Shown one piece after another: positions 1 to 7,793 of a stretch of DNA of 20,545 bases; the stretch's first letter is position 1; the number at the start of each line of letters is the position of its first letter. Location of the stretch: the NCBI GenBank assembly GCA_035574175.1, contig DATLZB010000040.1, positions 1 through 20,545 of the forward strand, read 5' to 3'. Under the pieces are notes generated by a model that was not told where the DNA came from, ran no database searches, and worked only from the letters and a program-made list of their open reading frames with translations. The translations under genes were made by a program, and so were the position numbers. Source of the stretch: DATLZB01 sp035574175 (lineage in GTDB: Bacteria; Pseudomonadota; Alphaproteobacteria; Rhizobiales; Hyphomicrobiaceae).

Positions 1-143
1 CCCGCCATGGTGACCGGCCACGGCTCGGTCACGGTCACCGCCGTCACCTTGGCGCCAAGCGCCTTGGCAAGGGCCAAGCCCTGGTCGACGGCCTTCTGCG
101 CCAGCTCCGATCCGTCGGTCGCCACGAGCACGTGCTTGTACAT
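1..143 (-). CDS. universal stress protein (UspA family), N-terminal part only
   Basis: Only the first 47 codons are in the window; the gene runs off the left edge. The N-terminus reads MYKHVLVATDGSELAQKAVD, the usual first beta strand and first helix of the UspA fold, with the conserved Asp of the ATDGS motif. A helix rich in Ala, Leu and Lys and a second strand (KVTAVTVTEP) follow. The start ATG at 143 has a good AGGAG ribosome site about 6 bases upstream. UspA proteins are cytoplasmic, often dimeric stress proteins, and some bind ATP. ATP-binding residues lie further on and cannot be judged here. The gene diverges from an alcohol dehydrogenase, and an FNR/FixK-type box lies between them. 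This fits known low-oxygen induction of usp genes, but regulation is inferred. Confidence 0.85.
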   Translation of the reverse strand, partial: MYKHVLVATDGSELAQKAVDQGLALAKALGAKVTAVTVTEPWPVTMA

Positions 144-209
144 GTCAGTCTCCTTTACGCTGAGCCTGGCGGCCAAGCTCCACAGTCGGGATATCTTGCC
201 CTTACGGCG

Positions 210-223
210 TTGATGCGGATCAA
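210..223. promoter_or_regulatory. FNR/Anr/FixK-type binding site
   Basis: The 14 bases TTGATGCGGATCAA are a perfect match to TTGAT-N4-ATCAA, the consensus of the FNR/Anr/FixK family of oxygen-responsive Crp-type activators. The box is centred at 216.5, about 64 bases upstream of the GTG start of the alcohol dehydrogenase and about 73 bases upstream of the ATG of the universal stress protein. An activator placed 41.5 bases from the transcription start would put the plus-strand start near 258, shortly after a weak TACATC -10-like sequence at 249-254. Control of both genes from one site is possible but inferred. Confidence 0.7.
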
Positions 224-280
224 ACTGTATGTTTGCTCGAGCCGAGCGTACATCAAACGCAGTCAACAGGAGTGAGTTAC

Positions 281-1264
281 GTGAAGGCCATGGTCCTCGA
301 GCGCCAGGGTCAGCCGCTGCGTCGGCTCGATCGCCCGGTTCCGGAGCCCGGCCCGGGCGAGATCCTGGTTAACGTCGTCGCCTGCGGGGTGTGCCGCACG
401 GACCTCCACATCGTCGACGGCGATCTCACGAAGCCCAAGCTTCCGATCGTGCCGGGACACGAGATCATCGGCCGCATTACTCGTGTCGGCGCGGGCGTTG
501 TGGGCTTCACCGTCGGCGAGCGCGTCGGCGTGCCTTGGCTCGGCAGCACGTGCGGGAGATGCCGGTTCTGCCGGTCGGGGCTGGAAAACTTGTGCGACCG
601 CCCCGGGTTCACGGGCTACACAATCGACGGCGGCTATGCAGACTACGCGGTGGCCCGTGCCGAGTATTGCTTTGCCGTGGGCGGGGCCTACTCGGACGTG
701 GAAGCCGCCCCGCTGATGTGCGCCGGGCTCATCGGCTACCGATCCTGGCGGTTCACGCAAGAGGCCGAGCACCTCGGCATCTACGGCTTCGGCGCGGCGG
801 CCCACATCATCGCACAGGTGGCGCGGTTCAAAGGCCAGCACGTTTATGCCTTCACCCGGCCAGGCGACGCCAAGGCGCAGGAGTTCGCCCTGTCGCTCGG
901 GTGCGCGTGGGCGGCGGGGTCCGACGAGAAGCCGCCGCGCGAGCTCGACGCCGCCATCGTCTTCGCGCCGGTCGGCGCACTGGTTCCGGCGGCACTGGCG
1001 GCGGTGCGCAAGGGCGGCGTGGTCGTGCTCGCCGGCATTCATATGAGCGACATTCCGCAGATGCGTTACGATCTCATATGGGGCGAGCGAACGGTGCGTT
1101 CGGTGGCCAACCTCACCCGCAGCGATGCCGTCGAGTTCCTGGCGCTGGCCCCGCAAGTGCCGGTGCGCACCCATGTCGTTCCCATGCCGCTCGCCGAGGC
1201 CAACGCGGCGCTCACAGCCTTGCGCGCCGGAGAGCTGGTGGGAGCAGCGGTGCTGGTGCCTTGA
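281..1264 (+). CDS. zinc-dependent alcohol dehydrogenase family protein
   Basis: A 327-residue medium-chain dehydrogenase/reductase. The catalytic-zinc ligands are visible as CGVCRTDLH (C38) and GHE (H60, E61). The structural-zinc cluster is CGRCRFCRSGLENLC, with four cysteines at 91, 94, 97 and 105. The nucleotide-binding loop reads YGFGAAAH, so the classical GxGxxG is altered; this occurs in the smaller zinc-binding alcohol dehydrogenase subgroup of about 330 residues. The expected reaction is NAD(P)-linked oxidation of an alcohol or reduction of an aldehyde in the cytoplasm; the substrate cannot be told. I chose the GTG at 281 because AACAGGAG lies 8 bases upstream and the protein then begins with the typical KAMVLE strand. 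An in-frame start at 233 lacks a ribosome site. The upstream FNR/FixK-type box suggests low-oxygen expression. The cupin gene follows 56 bases downstream. Confidence 0.9.
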   Translation: MKAMVLERQGQPLRRLDRPVPEPGPGEILVNVVACGVCRTDLHIVDGDLTKPKLPIVPGHEIIGRITRVGAGVVGFTVGERVGVPWLGSTCGRCRFCRSGLENLCDRPGFTGYTIDGGYADYAVARAEYCFAVGGAYSDVEAAPLMCAGLIGYRSWRFTQEAEHLGIYGFGAAAHIIAQVARFKGQHVYAFTRPGDAKAQEFALSLGCAWAAGSDEKPPRELDAAIVFAPVGALVPAALAAVRKGGVVVLAGIHMSDIPQMRYDLIWGERTVRSVANLTRSDAVEFLALAPQVPVRTHVVPMPLAEANAALTALRAGELVGAAVLVP

Positions 1265-1320
1265 CCCGCGATCGAGCAGGCCGCACAAATGGGCGTGGCA
1301 CGTTTCGGAGATATGGCCCA

Positions 1321-1827
1321 ATGTCCTATACGCTGCAGCAGCTGGCGGCCGATATCCGCGCCGCGCTCGAGCGCGATGCCTCAAGCGAGGGCCGGCGATC
1401 AGTGTGCCGCTTCGTCGAGAGGGCGCTCAGCGACGAGGGCTTTCTGGCGGAGAACTTCGGGCCCGACCGTACTAAGCCACGCGAGATCCTCTATGAGGAT
1501 GCAAAACTCGGGTTCTGCATCTGCGCTCACGTCTACAACGGGCCGGCAAGCTCGGCCGCTCACGATCACGGGCCAAGCTGGGCGATCTACGGGCAGGTTG
1601 CCGGCGTCACGGAAATGACGGATTGGAAAATCGTGCGCGCCGCCAAGGGCGAGGAGCCGGCGCTGGTCGAGCCGGTCAGGACCTACGAGCTCAGGCCCGG
1701 CATGGCGCACTTCTACGACGTCGGCGCGGTGCACTCGCCGAAGCGGACGGACGCGACCAAGCTGTTGCGCATCGAGGGCAAGAACCTCGACACGGTGAAG
1801 CGGTCGAACATCCGTCCGGCGGCCTAG
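1321..1827 (+). CDS. small cupin-fold protein, cysteine-dioxygenase-like
   Basis: A 168-residue protein with an N-terminal helical part (about 1-70) and a single cupin barrel. Candidate metal ligands are H81 and H83 in AAHDHG, E98 in GVTEMTDW and H138 in VGAVHSPKR, the pattern of mononuclear-iron cupins. The HDHG-type motif resembles cysteine or thiol dioxygenases and related cupin lyases, but the sequence does not fix a substrate. Start ATG 1321 has GGAG ten bases upstream; an ATG at 1313 is in another frame. The gene follows the alcohol dehydrogenase by 56 bases on the same strand with no evident terminator, so they may be co-transcribed. Family assignment is moderately sure; function is open. 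Confidence 0.75.
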   Translation: MSYTLQQLAADIRAALERDASSEGRRSVCRFVERALSDEGFLAENFGPDRTKPREILYEDAKLGFCICAHVYNGPASSAAHDHGPSWAIYGQVAGVTEMTDWKIVRAAKGEEPALVEPVRTYELRPGMAHFYDVGAVHSPKRTDATKLLRIEGKNLDTVKRSNIRPAA

Positions 1828-1891
1828 CCAGAGCCGAACACGCGTCGAGCGGCAAGATCACTGCTTGCGCTGCGCGCGGGCGTCGGGCGGG

Positions 1892-1920
1892 CTGACCGCG
1901 ACTGCGGCAAGCCCTATACT
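1892..1920 (+). promoter_or_regulatory. probable polA promoter
   Basis: CTGACC at 1892-1897 and TATACT at 1915-1920 are separated by 17 bases and resemble a housekeeping sigma-factor promoter. The -10 ends only eight bases before the ATG of polA at 1929, so transcription would start at or within about two bases of the start codon. There is no Shine-Dalgarno sequence before that ATG, which fits a leaderless mRNA. This was read by eye. Confidence 0.5.
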
Positions 1921-1928
1921 TGCCCCTC

Positions 1929-4900
1929 ATGAACGACACAGCGCAGAAGGGCGCGGGCGGGACCGGTTCGACCTGTCCCGAGGGCGAGCCCGTTCCCATC
2001 GTCAAAGGCAGCCACGTCTATCTGGTCGACGGCTCGGGCTACATCTTTCGCGCTTTTCACGCGCTGCCGCCCCTCACGCGGCCATCCGACGGGCTGCCCG
2101 TCGGGGCGGTGCACGGGTTCTGCGGCATGCTGTGGAAGCTGTTGGGCGACTCCAAGCTTTCGGATCGGCCGACCCACATCGCCGTCATCTTCGACGCCAG
2201 CGAAAAGACGTTCCGCAACGATCTCTATGCCGACTACAAGGCGCACCGGCCGCCTGCACCGGAAGAACTGATCCCGCAGTTCAAGCTCATCCGGGCCGCG
2301 GTCAAGGCCTTCAACGTCGCCTGCATCGAGCAGGAGGGCTACGAGGCGGACGATCTCATAGCAACCTACGCCAAGGACGCGGTGGTCAAGGGCGGGGACG
2401 TGACCATCGTCTCCTCCGACAAGGACCTGATGCAGCTCGTTCGGCCAGGCGTCGTTATGCTCGACAGCATGAAAAATCGGAGGATCGGCCGCGAGGAGGT
2501 GATCGAACGCTTCGGCGTGCCGCCGGAAAAGGTCGTTGACGTGCAGGCGCTGGCCGGCGATTCGACCGACAACGTGCCGGGCGTACCTGGCATCGGGGTG
2601 AAGACGGCGGCTGAGCTGATCAAAGAGTACGGCGATCTCGACACGCTGCTCGCGCGGGCCGGCGAGATCAAGCAGCCGAAGCGACGCGAGAAGCTGATCG
2701 AATTCGCCGAGCAAGCGCGCATCTCCCGCGAGCTGGTGCGGCTCAAGGACGATGTGCCGGTCGAATTCAGCATCGAGTGCATGGGCGTGCAGGAGCCCGA
2801 TCCTAAGGCGCTCCTCGGCTTCCTGCGGGAGATGGAGTTCACTGCGCTGACGCGGCGGATCGCAGAGAAACTCGGAGTGGAGCTGCCGCAGGCGCCGCCC
2901 CCCGCCACCGCGAGGGCAGCCGCGCCGAGTGCCAAGCCGGGGGCCGGCCGCGGCGGTGCGGCGGCGACCGCGGTCCGGGTGGAGCCGACGGTGGAGGGAA
3001 CGCCGGCTGCCATGGCGCAATTCGCCGCCAAGGCGGCGAGAACCCCTGCCATCGATCGTAGCAGGTACGAGACAGTCACCACACCCGCCCAGCTCGAGCA
3101 ATGGGTCGCCCGGGCGCGCGAGGCCGGTCGAGTAGCTTTCGACACGGAAACAACCAGCCTCGATGCAATGCGGGCGGAGCTCGTCGGCCTTTCGCTTGCG
3201 ATCGAGCCGGGCATCGCATGCTATGTGCCGCTCGGGCATCGACCGTCAGCAAGCCAGCTCGATTTCACGGGCGGCGTCGGGCTGCCGCAGGTTCCGGTGC
3301 GTCAGGCGCTGGACATCTTGAAGCCCCTGATCGAAGACCCCGCGGTGCTCAAGATCGGACAGAACCTCAAGTACGATACGCTGCTGCTCGCCCGCTATGG
3401 ACTGAAGCTGGCTCCGATCGACGACGTCATGCTCATCTCCTATGCGCTCGATGCGGGCAAGGGAAGCCACGGCCTAGACGACCTCGCCGAGCGCCACCTC
3501 GGCCACACCTGCGTCAGCTTCGACCAAGTGATCCTGCACGCGCCGGGCGCCAAGAAGTCGGAGAAGACCTTCGCGGCAGTGCCCCTCGACAAGGCCACCG
3601 AGTACGCGGCCGAGGACGCCGACGTGGCCATCCGGCTGTGGACCGCGCTCAAACCGCGGCTGCCGGCCGAGCGGCTGACCACGGTCTACGAGACGCTGGA
3701 GCGGCCGCTGGTGCCGGTCATCGCCGACATGGAGCGGGCCGGCATCAAGGTCGACCGCGGCATACTTACGCGCCTCTCCGGGCAGTTCGCGCAGGGCATC
3801 GTGCGGCTCGAGGAGGAAGTAGCAGGTCTCGTCGGGCATCACTTCAACCTGGGCTCGCCGCGCCAGCTCGGCGAACTCCTGTTCGACAGGCTCGGGCTGC
3901 CGGGCGGCAAGCGCACCAAGTCCGGCCAGTGGGAGACGCGGGCCAGCGTGCTCGACGATCTGGCGGCCAACGAGGAGCTGGCGCCAGATGCGCGCAAGCT
4001 CATCAACCTGATGCTCGAGTGGCGGCAGCTCACGAAGCTGCGCTCCACCTATACCGACGCGCTGCCCGGCTACATCAACGAGGAGACGGGCCGCATCCAC
4101 ACAAGCTACGCGCTCGCCGCCACCACCACCGGTCGGCTGGCGTCGAACGAGCCCAACCTGCAGAACATTCCGATCCGCACCAAGGAGGGCCGGCAGATCC
4201 GCACTGCCTTCATCGCGGAAAAGGGACACAAGCTCATCTCCGCCGACTACGGCCAGATCGAGCTCCGCGTGCTCGCTCACATCGCCAATATTCCGCAACT
4301 CAAGGCTGCGTTCGAGGAAGGGCTCGACATCCACGCCATGACGGCGTCGGAGATGTTCGGCGTGCCGGTCGCGGGCATGCCGGCGGAGGTGCGTCGCCGC
4401 GCCAAGGCGATCAACTTCGGCATCATCTACGGCATCTCGCCGTTCGGGCTCGCCAACCAGCTCGGTATCTCGCGCGAGGAGGCCGGCGCCTACATCAAGA
4501 CCTACTTCGAGCGCTTCCCTGGCATCCGCAACTACATGGAGGCGACTAAACAAGCGGCGCGGGAGAAGGGGTACGTGGAGACCATCTTCGGCCGGCGCAT
4601 CCATTACCCCGAGATCAACACGCGCAATCCCTCCATGCGCGGCTTTCTGGAGCGGGCGGCGATCAACGCGCCGATCCAGGGCAGTGCTGCCGACATCATC
4701 CGCCGGGCTATGATTCGTATGCCGGCGGCGCTCGCGGCGGCCGGGCTTTCGGCGCGCATGCTGCTGCAGGTGCACGATGAACTGATCTTCGAAGTCAGGG
4801 AGGCGGAGGTGACCGAGACAATCGCCACGGTCGTGGGCGTGATGGAGAAGGCGTGCGAGCCGAAGCTGCAGCTCTCGGTGCCGATCCACGTCGACGCCAA

Positions 4901-4931
4901 GGCCGCCGACAACTGGGAAGCGGCGCACTAG
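1929..4931 (+). CDS. polA: DNA polymerase I
   Basis: A complete 1000-residue enzyme for Okazaki fragment maturation and repair synthesis. The N-terminal 5'-3' exonuclease (about 28-315) shows VYLVDGSGYIFRAFHAL, the acidic GYEADDLI and SSDKDLMQL motifs and the GDSTDNVPGVPGIG helix-hairpin-helix. An Ala/Pro-rich linker (about 320-350) follows. The 3'-5' exonuclease has all three motifs: D405 and E407 in FDTETTSLD, N479 to D483 in NLKYD, and Y559 to D563 in YAAED, so proofreading should work. The polymerase domain has motif A DYGQIELR (D773), motif B K826 to Y834 including F830, and motif C QVHDE (H949, D950). It is somewhat longer than the E. coli protein because of the linker. The ATG at 1929 is chosen over an in-frame TTG at 1920, which lies at the very end of the promoter -10. 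Confidence 0.98.
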   Translation: MNDTAQKGAGGTGSTCPEGEPVPIVKGSHVYLVDGSGYIFRAFHALPPLTRPSDGLPVGAVHGFCGMLWKLLGDSKLSDRPTHIAVIFDASEKTFRNDLYADYKAHRPPAPEELIPQFKLIRAAVKAFNVACIEQEGYEADDLIATYAKDAVVKGGDVTIVSSDKDLMQLVRPGVVMLDSMKNRRIGREEVIERFGVPPEKVVDVQALAGDSTDNVPGVPGIGVKTAAELIKEYGDLDTLLARAGEIKQPKRREKLIEFAEQARISRELVRLKDDVPVEFSIECMGVQEPDPKALLGFLREMEFTALTRRIAEKLGVELPQAPPPATARAAAPSAKPGAGRGGAAATAVRVEPTVEGTPAAMAQFAAKAARTPAIDRSRYETVTTPAQLEQWVARAREAGRVAFDTETTSLDAMRAELVGLSLAIEPGIACYVPLGHRPSASQLDFTGGVGLPQVPVRQALDILKPLIEDPAVLKIGQNLKYDTLLLARYGLKLAPIDDVMLISYALDAGKGSHGLDDLAERHLGHTCVSFDQVILHAPGAKKSEKTFAAVPLDKATEYAAEDADVAIRLWTALKPRLPAERLTTVYETLERPLVPVIADMERAGIKVDRGILTRLSGQFAQGIVRLEEEVAGLVGHHFNLGSPRQLGELLFDRLGLPGGKRTKSGQWETRASVLDDLAANEELAPDARKLINLMLEWRQLTKLRSTYTDALPGYINEETGRIHTSYALAATTTGRLASNEPNLQNIPIRTKEGRQIRTAFIAEKGHKLISADYGQIELRVLAHIANIPQLKAAFEEGLDIHAMTASEMFGVPVAGMPAEVRRRAKAINFGIIYGISPFGLANQLGISREEAGAYIKTYFERFPGIRNYMEATKQAAREKGYVETIFGRRIHYPEINTRNPSMRGFLERAAINAPIQGSAADIIRRAMIRMPAALAAAGLSARMLLQVHDELIFEVREAEVTETIATVVGVMEKACEPKLQLSVPIHVDAKAADNWEAAH

Positions 4932-5125
4932 GGGGAGGCAGGGTAGGGGGACCGATTGGCCTCTTCGTCGGCATTCGTTTCCCGCGCCGGGGCGGGCCCC
5001 ACAGGGCGAGCACTGAAGAACTTGGGCGGATGCGCCTTTGCGGCCGCGGACGGCGTGGTGTTCCCTGGGAAACAGCTCTCAAGTGCTGTGGGCGGCAAGG
5101 ATGTGGGCAATTGCAGGAGATTGCC

Positions 5126-5248
5126 ATGTCGCGCATTCTGGTCATTGCCGCATCGTTCGCGCTGTTCGGTGCCTTCATGCTCGCCGCGGTGATGTCGACC
5201 GAGGCCGGAACCTCCGCTCAGGCGCAAGTTGAGGCGACCGGTCGCTAG
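5126..5248 (+). CDS. 40-residue hypothetical membrane or secreted peptide
   Basis: A short open frame with a very good ribosome site, AGGAG six bases before the ATG. The product starts MSRILVIAASFALFGAFMLA, one hydrophobic helix of about 20 residues after a single Arg, then a short polar tail rich in Ala, Thr and Gln. It could be a single-pass inner-membrane peptide or, if cleaved after an AQA-like site, a signal peptide with almost no mature part. It sits between polA and the DoxX gene on the same strand, 194 bases after polA and 116 before DoxX. No family is recognised. The ribosome site and clean membrane helix argue that it is real; its length argues for caution. Confidence 0.5.
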   Translation: MSRILVIAASFALFGAFMLAAVMSTEAGTSAQAQVEATGR

Positions 5249-5364
5249 CCTCGCTTTGGCACTGTTCAAAATTGCGTCAGTCGGCCGCGGACCGGTTGCG
5301 AAACGGCTATCATCCTGGCGCACATCGGTCAGCGCGGTTGCGCGCCGCGGATGGGAGAGGGACC

Positions 5365-5754
5365 ATGCAGGACACGCTCGGAAATGCGGCCGGCCTCCTC
5401 GGCCGGGTGATGCTTGCCGCGATCTTCGTCCAGTCGGGTTGGGGCAAGGTCTGGGGCTATGAGAGCACCGCCAAATACATGGAAAGCCGGGGCGTGCCGG
5501 GCATGCTGCTGCCGCTGGTGATCGTGGTGGAACTGGTCGGCGGGCTCATGGTGGCGGCCGGCTGGCAGACCCGGCTTGCCGCCATCGCGCTTGCCGGGTT
5601 CACCCTGCTCGCCGGCTTGCTGTTCCACTTCCAGCCCGCCGACCAGGGCCAAATGATCCATTTCATGAAGAACATCGCCATCACCGGCGGCTTCCTGGTG
5701 CTGGCCATGGCGGGGGCGGGTGGCTGGTCGCTCGACGGACGGCGCGGCGCCTGA
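5365..5754 (+). CDS. DoxX family membrane protein
   Basis: A 129-residue protein with about four membrane helices. The pattern is LLGRVMLAAIFVQSGWGK in the first helix, then ESTAKYMESRGVP, a helix with VIVVELVGGLMVAAGW, a helix rich in Ala and Leu, and the FHFQPADQGQMIHFMKNIAI loop. This GK..(Y).G.P..VELVGG..L layout is typical of DoxX/YphA proteins of the inner membrane. Relatives include the small subunit of archaeal thiosulfate:quinone oxidoreductase and redox-stress proteins, but most bacterial members have no proven function. The start ATG at 5365 is preceded by GGGAGAGG; an in-frame start at 5272 would add a charged tail with no membrane character. It converges with the next gene, with 14 bases between stop codons. 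Confidence 0.88.
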   Translation: MQDTLGNAAGLLGRVMLAAIFVQSGWGKVWGYESTAKYMESRGVPGMLLPLVIVVELVGGLMVAAGWQTRLAAIALAGFTLLAGLLFHFQPADQGQMIHFMKNIAITGGFLVLAMAGAGGWSLDGRRGA

Positions 5755-5768
5755 CCTTCAGCACCCGC

Positions 5769-7571
5769 TCAGGCCGGCGTCGGTCGGGCTGCGCGCGAGG
5801 CAGAGCCGGCAGCCACGGCCGAGGTTTGGGCGGGAACAGAGAGGTCAACGATCCTGGCGTGGGCGGCACGGCGTACGTCGCGAACCACGAAGAAGCCAAT
5901 GAAGAAGCCGAGGCCGAGCAGCGGAAAGTAGATCGGTATGGGCAGCAGGCGCGGCTGGGCCATCTGGTCGCGCAGGCCTTTCGGCAGCTCGATGCCGAGC
6001 GGTTCGTGCAACGAAAATGCCAGCAAATAGGCGATAAGCAGCACAGCGGAGAGCGCAAAACCGTCGAGAAGGCGCTCCCAGAGCCCGTGATAGGCGTTGA
6101 GGCCAGGCAGATGAGGCCACCGCGGCAGCCTCGCCAGACGGCAAATGCCGACGGTCAACAACAGCGGTAGCAAGGTCCACGGCAGCATGCGGTACAGCGT
6201 GAACGGCTGCTGTCCAGGGGGCGGCTGGATGCCGAGATAGTCCTTGATGAGCTGGCTAATCTGCTGCACGCCGACAAAGAAGGCAGCGGCGACGATGCCG
6301 GCGATGAGGTAGTTGCTCCAGGGCGTGATCGGGGCGCGCGCAAGGCGGCGCTGTGAGCCGACAATGGCGCCGATCAGCGCCGCCGTAGACATGACGAAGG
6401 CAAAGCGCGCAAGCCCTTCCGCGCTGCCCTGCTGCTGGGTGGAGCCGATGCGGCCGAGGAACAGCACCAGGAAGCCGCCAAAGGCCACGATCAGGAACAG
6501 CCACAGGATGCGGTCGAAGTTGATCGGCTCGATGCGGCCGAGGCCCTCAAAGCCCACGGCGCGGAGCTGTTCGAGACGTTCGGGTGCCGCCTCGCCGGCC
6601 AGAATCACGGACTTGGCGGCAAGTTCGGAGACCTGCTGAAGCAGCATCTCGTATTCGATCTGGAAATAGCCCTCGATCTGGCCGAGATGGTTGCGCAGCT
6701 CCTGCCCGCTGAGGCGCAGCGGCCCCGCGGCAAGCTGACCGTCGTCGGCGAGCATGCTGCGCATCCTGGCCTCGACGGCGGCCACCCCCGCGCGATCGAG
6801 ATGGGGGGTGTCGGAGAGCATCTTGAGCACTTCGGCCAGCAGCTTGGAGGTATTGCCGCCCTTGCCAACCTGCTCAACCATCTTAATGATGGTCATAGCG
6901 AGCTGCGTCTTGCGCTCGTGGGCCGTTTCGGCTTCGGCCAGCAGCTTCATATCGTTGTTCTCGAGGACCCGGCGCTCCTCATTGTTCCACTCGCGCAACA
7001 GTCTGAGCAGTGTCGCCACCTTGCGCCAGTTGTTGAAGGTGACGAGGCCAACTCCATCGACATCGTCGTCGGTGACGTAGACGCCATACTTCTTGGCGGC
7101 CTCACGATTGCGACGCTTCTCGTCCTCGCTCGGGGTAAATCCGCTGCGGGTTAGATGCGCCGCCAGCGCGACACCGTCCGCGTGCAGGTGGCGGGCGCTG
7201 TGTAGCCATACGAGCAAAGAGCGCTCGATGTCGCGGAAGAAGGAGAGCTGCAGCAGACCGCCGAGCGAAACGGCAGCAAGCAATGGCGCCTGATCCTTGA
7301 AGTTGTCGATGAAGCCGCCGATCATCGGCAGCGAGTGGCCGATGCGGGTCGCGATCTCGCCGAACGTATGAAAGGCGATGACCAGCGAAACGTAGACGAG
7401 CACGCTCAGGAACGTGAACAAAAAGCGCGCGCTCGGGTTGGCAGGCAGGCGGCGGCCGTCATAGTCACGGACCATGGCCGGGCGCATCATCGACCACCAC
7501 AGTACGAGGGTGGTGAAGAAGACGAGCACCTGCCAATTGGGCAAGGCCTCGAACGTAGATGCCTGCCACAT
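5769..7571 (-). CDS. large membrane protein of unknown function
   Basis: A 600-residue protein I do not recognise. Hydrophobic segments lie near residues 12-30, 49-70 and 97-112. A soluble, helix-rich, charged region follows (about 115-350). Six more segments lie near 354-373, 388-405, 421-438, 462-480, 502-521 and 545-563. The central region has KKYGVYVTDDDVDGVG and coiled-coil-like stretches rich in Glu, Leu and Arg (about 190-260 and 290-345). The C-terminus is an Ala/Ser/Arg-rich tail. No Walker, kinase, GGDEF, channel or transport signature was found. ATG 7571 is preceded by GGGAGAAAG and a plausible promoter at 7604-7631. An in-frame upstream start at 7739 would place the start beyond the promoter and add a Cys/Arg-rich, non-membrane segment. 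A sensor or transporter role would be a guess. Confidence 0.8.
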   Translation of the reverse strand: MWQASTFEALPNWQVLVFFTTLVLWWSMMRPAMVRDYDGRRLPANPSARFLFTFLSVLVYVSLVIAFHTFGEIATRIGHSLPMIGGFIDNFKDQAPLLAAVSLGGLLQLSFFRDIERSLLVWLHSARHLHADGVALAAHLTRSGFTPSEDEKRRNREAAKKYGVYVTDDDVDGVGLVTFNNWRKVATLLRLLREWNNEERRVLENNDMKLLAEAETAHERKTQLAMTIIKMVEQVGKGGNTSKLLAEVLKMLSDTPHLDRAGVAAVEARMRSMLADDGQLAAGPLRLSGQELRNHLGQIEGYFQIEYEMLLQQVSELAAKSVILAGEAAPERLEQLRAVGFEGLGRIEPINFDRILWLFLIVAFGGFLVLFLGRIGSTQQQGSAEGLARFAFVMSTAALIGAIVGSQRRLARAPITPWSNYLIAGIVAAAFFVGVQQISQLIKDYLGIQPPPGQQPFTLYRMLPWTLLPLLLTVGICRLARLPRWPHLPGLNAYHGLWERLLDGFALSAVLLIAYLLAFSLHEPLGIELPKGLRDQMAQPRLLPIPIYFPLLGLGFFIGFFVVRDVRRAAHARIVDLSVPAQTSAVAAGSASRAARPTPA

Positions 7572-7603
7572 GATCTTTCTCCCGCAGGGTCCCCCGCTGC
7601 GGC

Positions 7604-7631
7604 AGTGTCGCACATGCGGGCGCCAGGTCAA
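7604..7631 (-). promoter_or_regulatory. probable promoter of the 600-residue membrane protein gene
   Basis: On the minus strand TTGACC (7626-7631) is followed after 16 bases by GACACT (7604-7609). Transcription would start near 7597, about 25 bases before the start codon, leaving room for the ribosome site GGGAGAAAG. The -35 is strong; the -10 is only a partial match. Confidence 0.45.
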
Positions 7632-7694
7632 TGCAACAGCGGGCAAACGGGCGCAACAGAGGAAGCCGCGAGGTGTTTGGGCATCGCTTGGCGC

Positions 7695-7723
7695 TTGACC
7701 TCGCGCGGAGCGCCCCTTATGCG
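7695..7723 (+). promoter_or_regulatory. probable metZ promoter
   Basis: TTGACC at 7695-7700 (within CTTGACC, the alphaproteobacterial favourite) is separated by 17 bases from TATGCG at 7718-7723. The start would fall near 7730, just ahead of the SAM-II riboswitch, which is the placement expected if the promoter feeds the aptamer. Confidence 0.55.
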
Positions 7724-7737
7724 ATTGATAGCGACGC

Positions 7738-7793
7738 ATCGTGGTGATTTGGCCGGCCGGCTTGCAGCCACGTAAAACATCTTGCTAAAAGGC
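7738..7793 (+). promoter_or_regulatory. SAM-II riboswitch
   Basis: The first stem pairs CGTGG (7740-7744) with CCACG (7768-7772). The loop carries TGATTTGG followed by GGCTTGCAG, and the 3' side continues TAAAACATCTTGCTAAAAGG. This reproduces the conserved SAM-II pattern (stem, TGATTT, TTGCA, stem, then a GCTAAA tract that forms the pseudoknot and binding triplexes). SAM-II is a known alphaproteobacterial element that lowers methionine-gene expression when S-adenosylmethionine is abundant. It lies about 100 bases before metZ, in the correct orientation. Confidence 0.9.

Noticed and set aside
391..1320. Long upstream extension of the cupin reading frame
   Set aside because: The open frame overlaps the alcohol dehydrogenase in another phase and is Arg-rich; similarity begins only at the ATG at 1321.
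263..1384. 373-codon open frame on the minus strand
   Set aside because: It is antisense to the alcohol dehydrogenase, whose zinc motifs are intact; the product is Arg/His-rich with no family pattern, as expected of GC-rich shadows.
1914..3239. 441-codon open frame on the minus strand
   Set aside because: Lies fully opposite polA, whose exonuclease motifs are complete; compositionally an antisense shadow.
3474..4928. 484-codon open frame on the minus strand
   Set aside because: Opposite the polymerase domain of polA; no ribosome site or recognisable domain.
4932..5125. Gap after polA searched for a terminator or RNA
   Set aside because: GC-rich with short chance stems only; no T-run after any of them.
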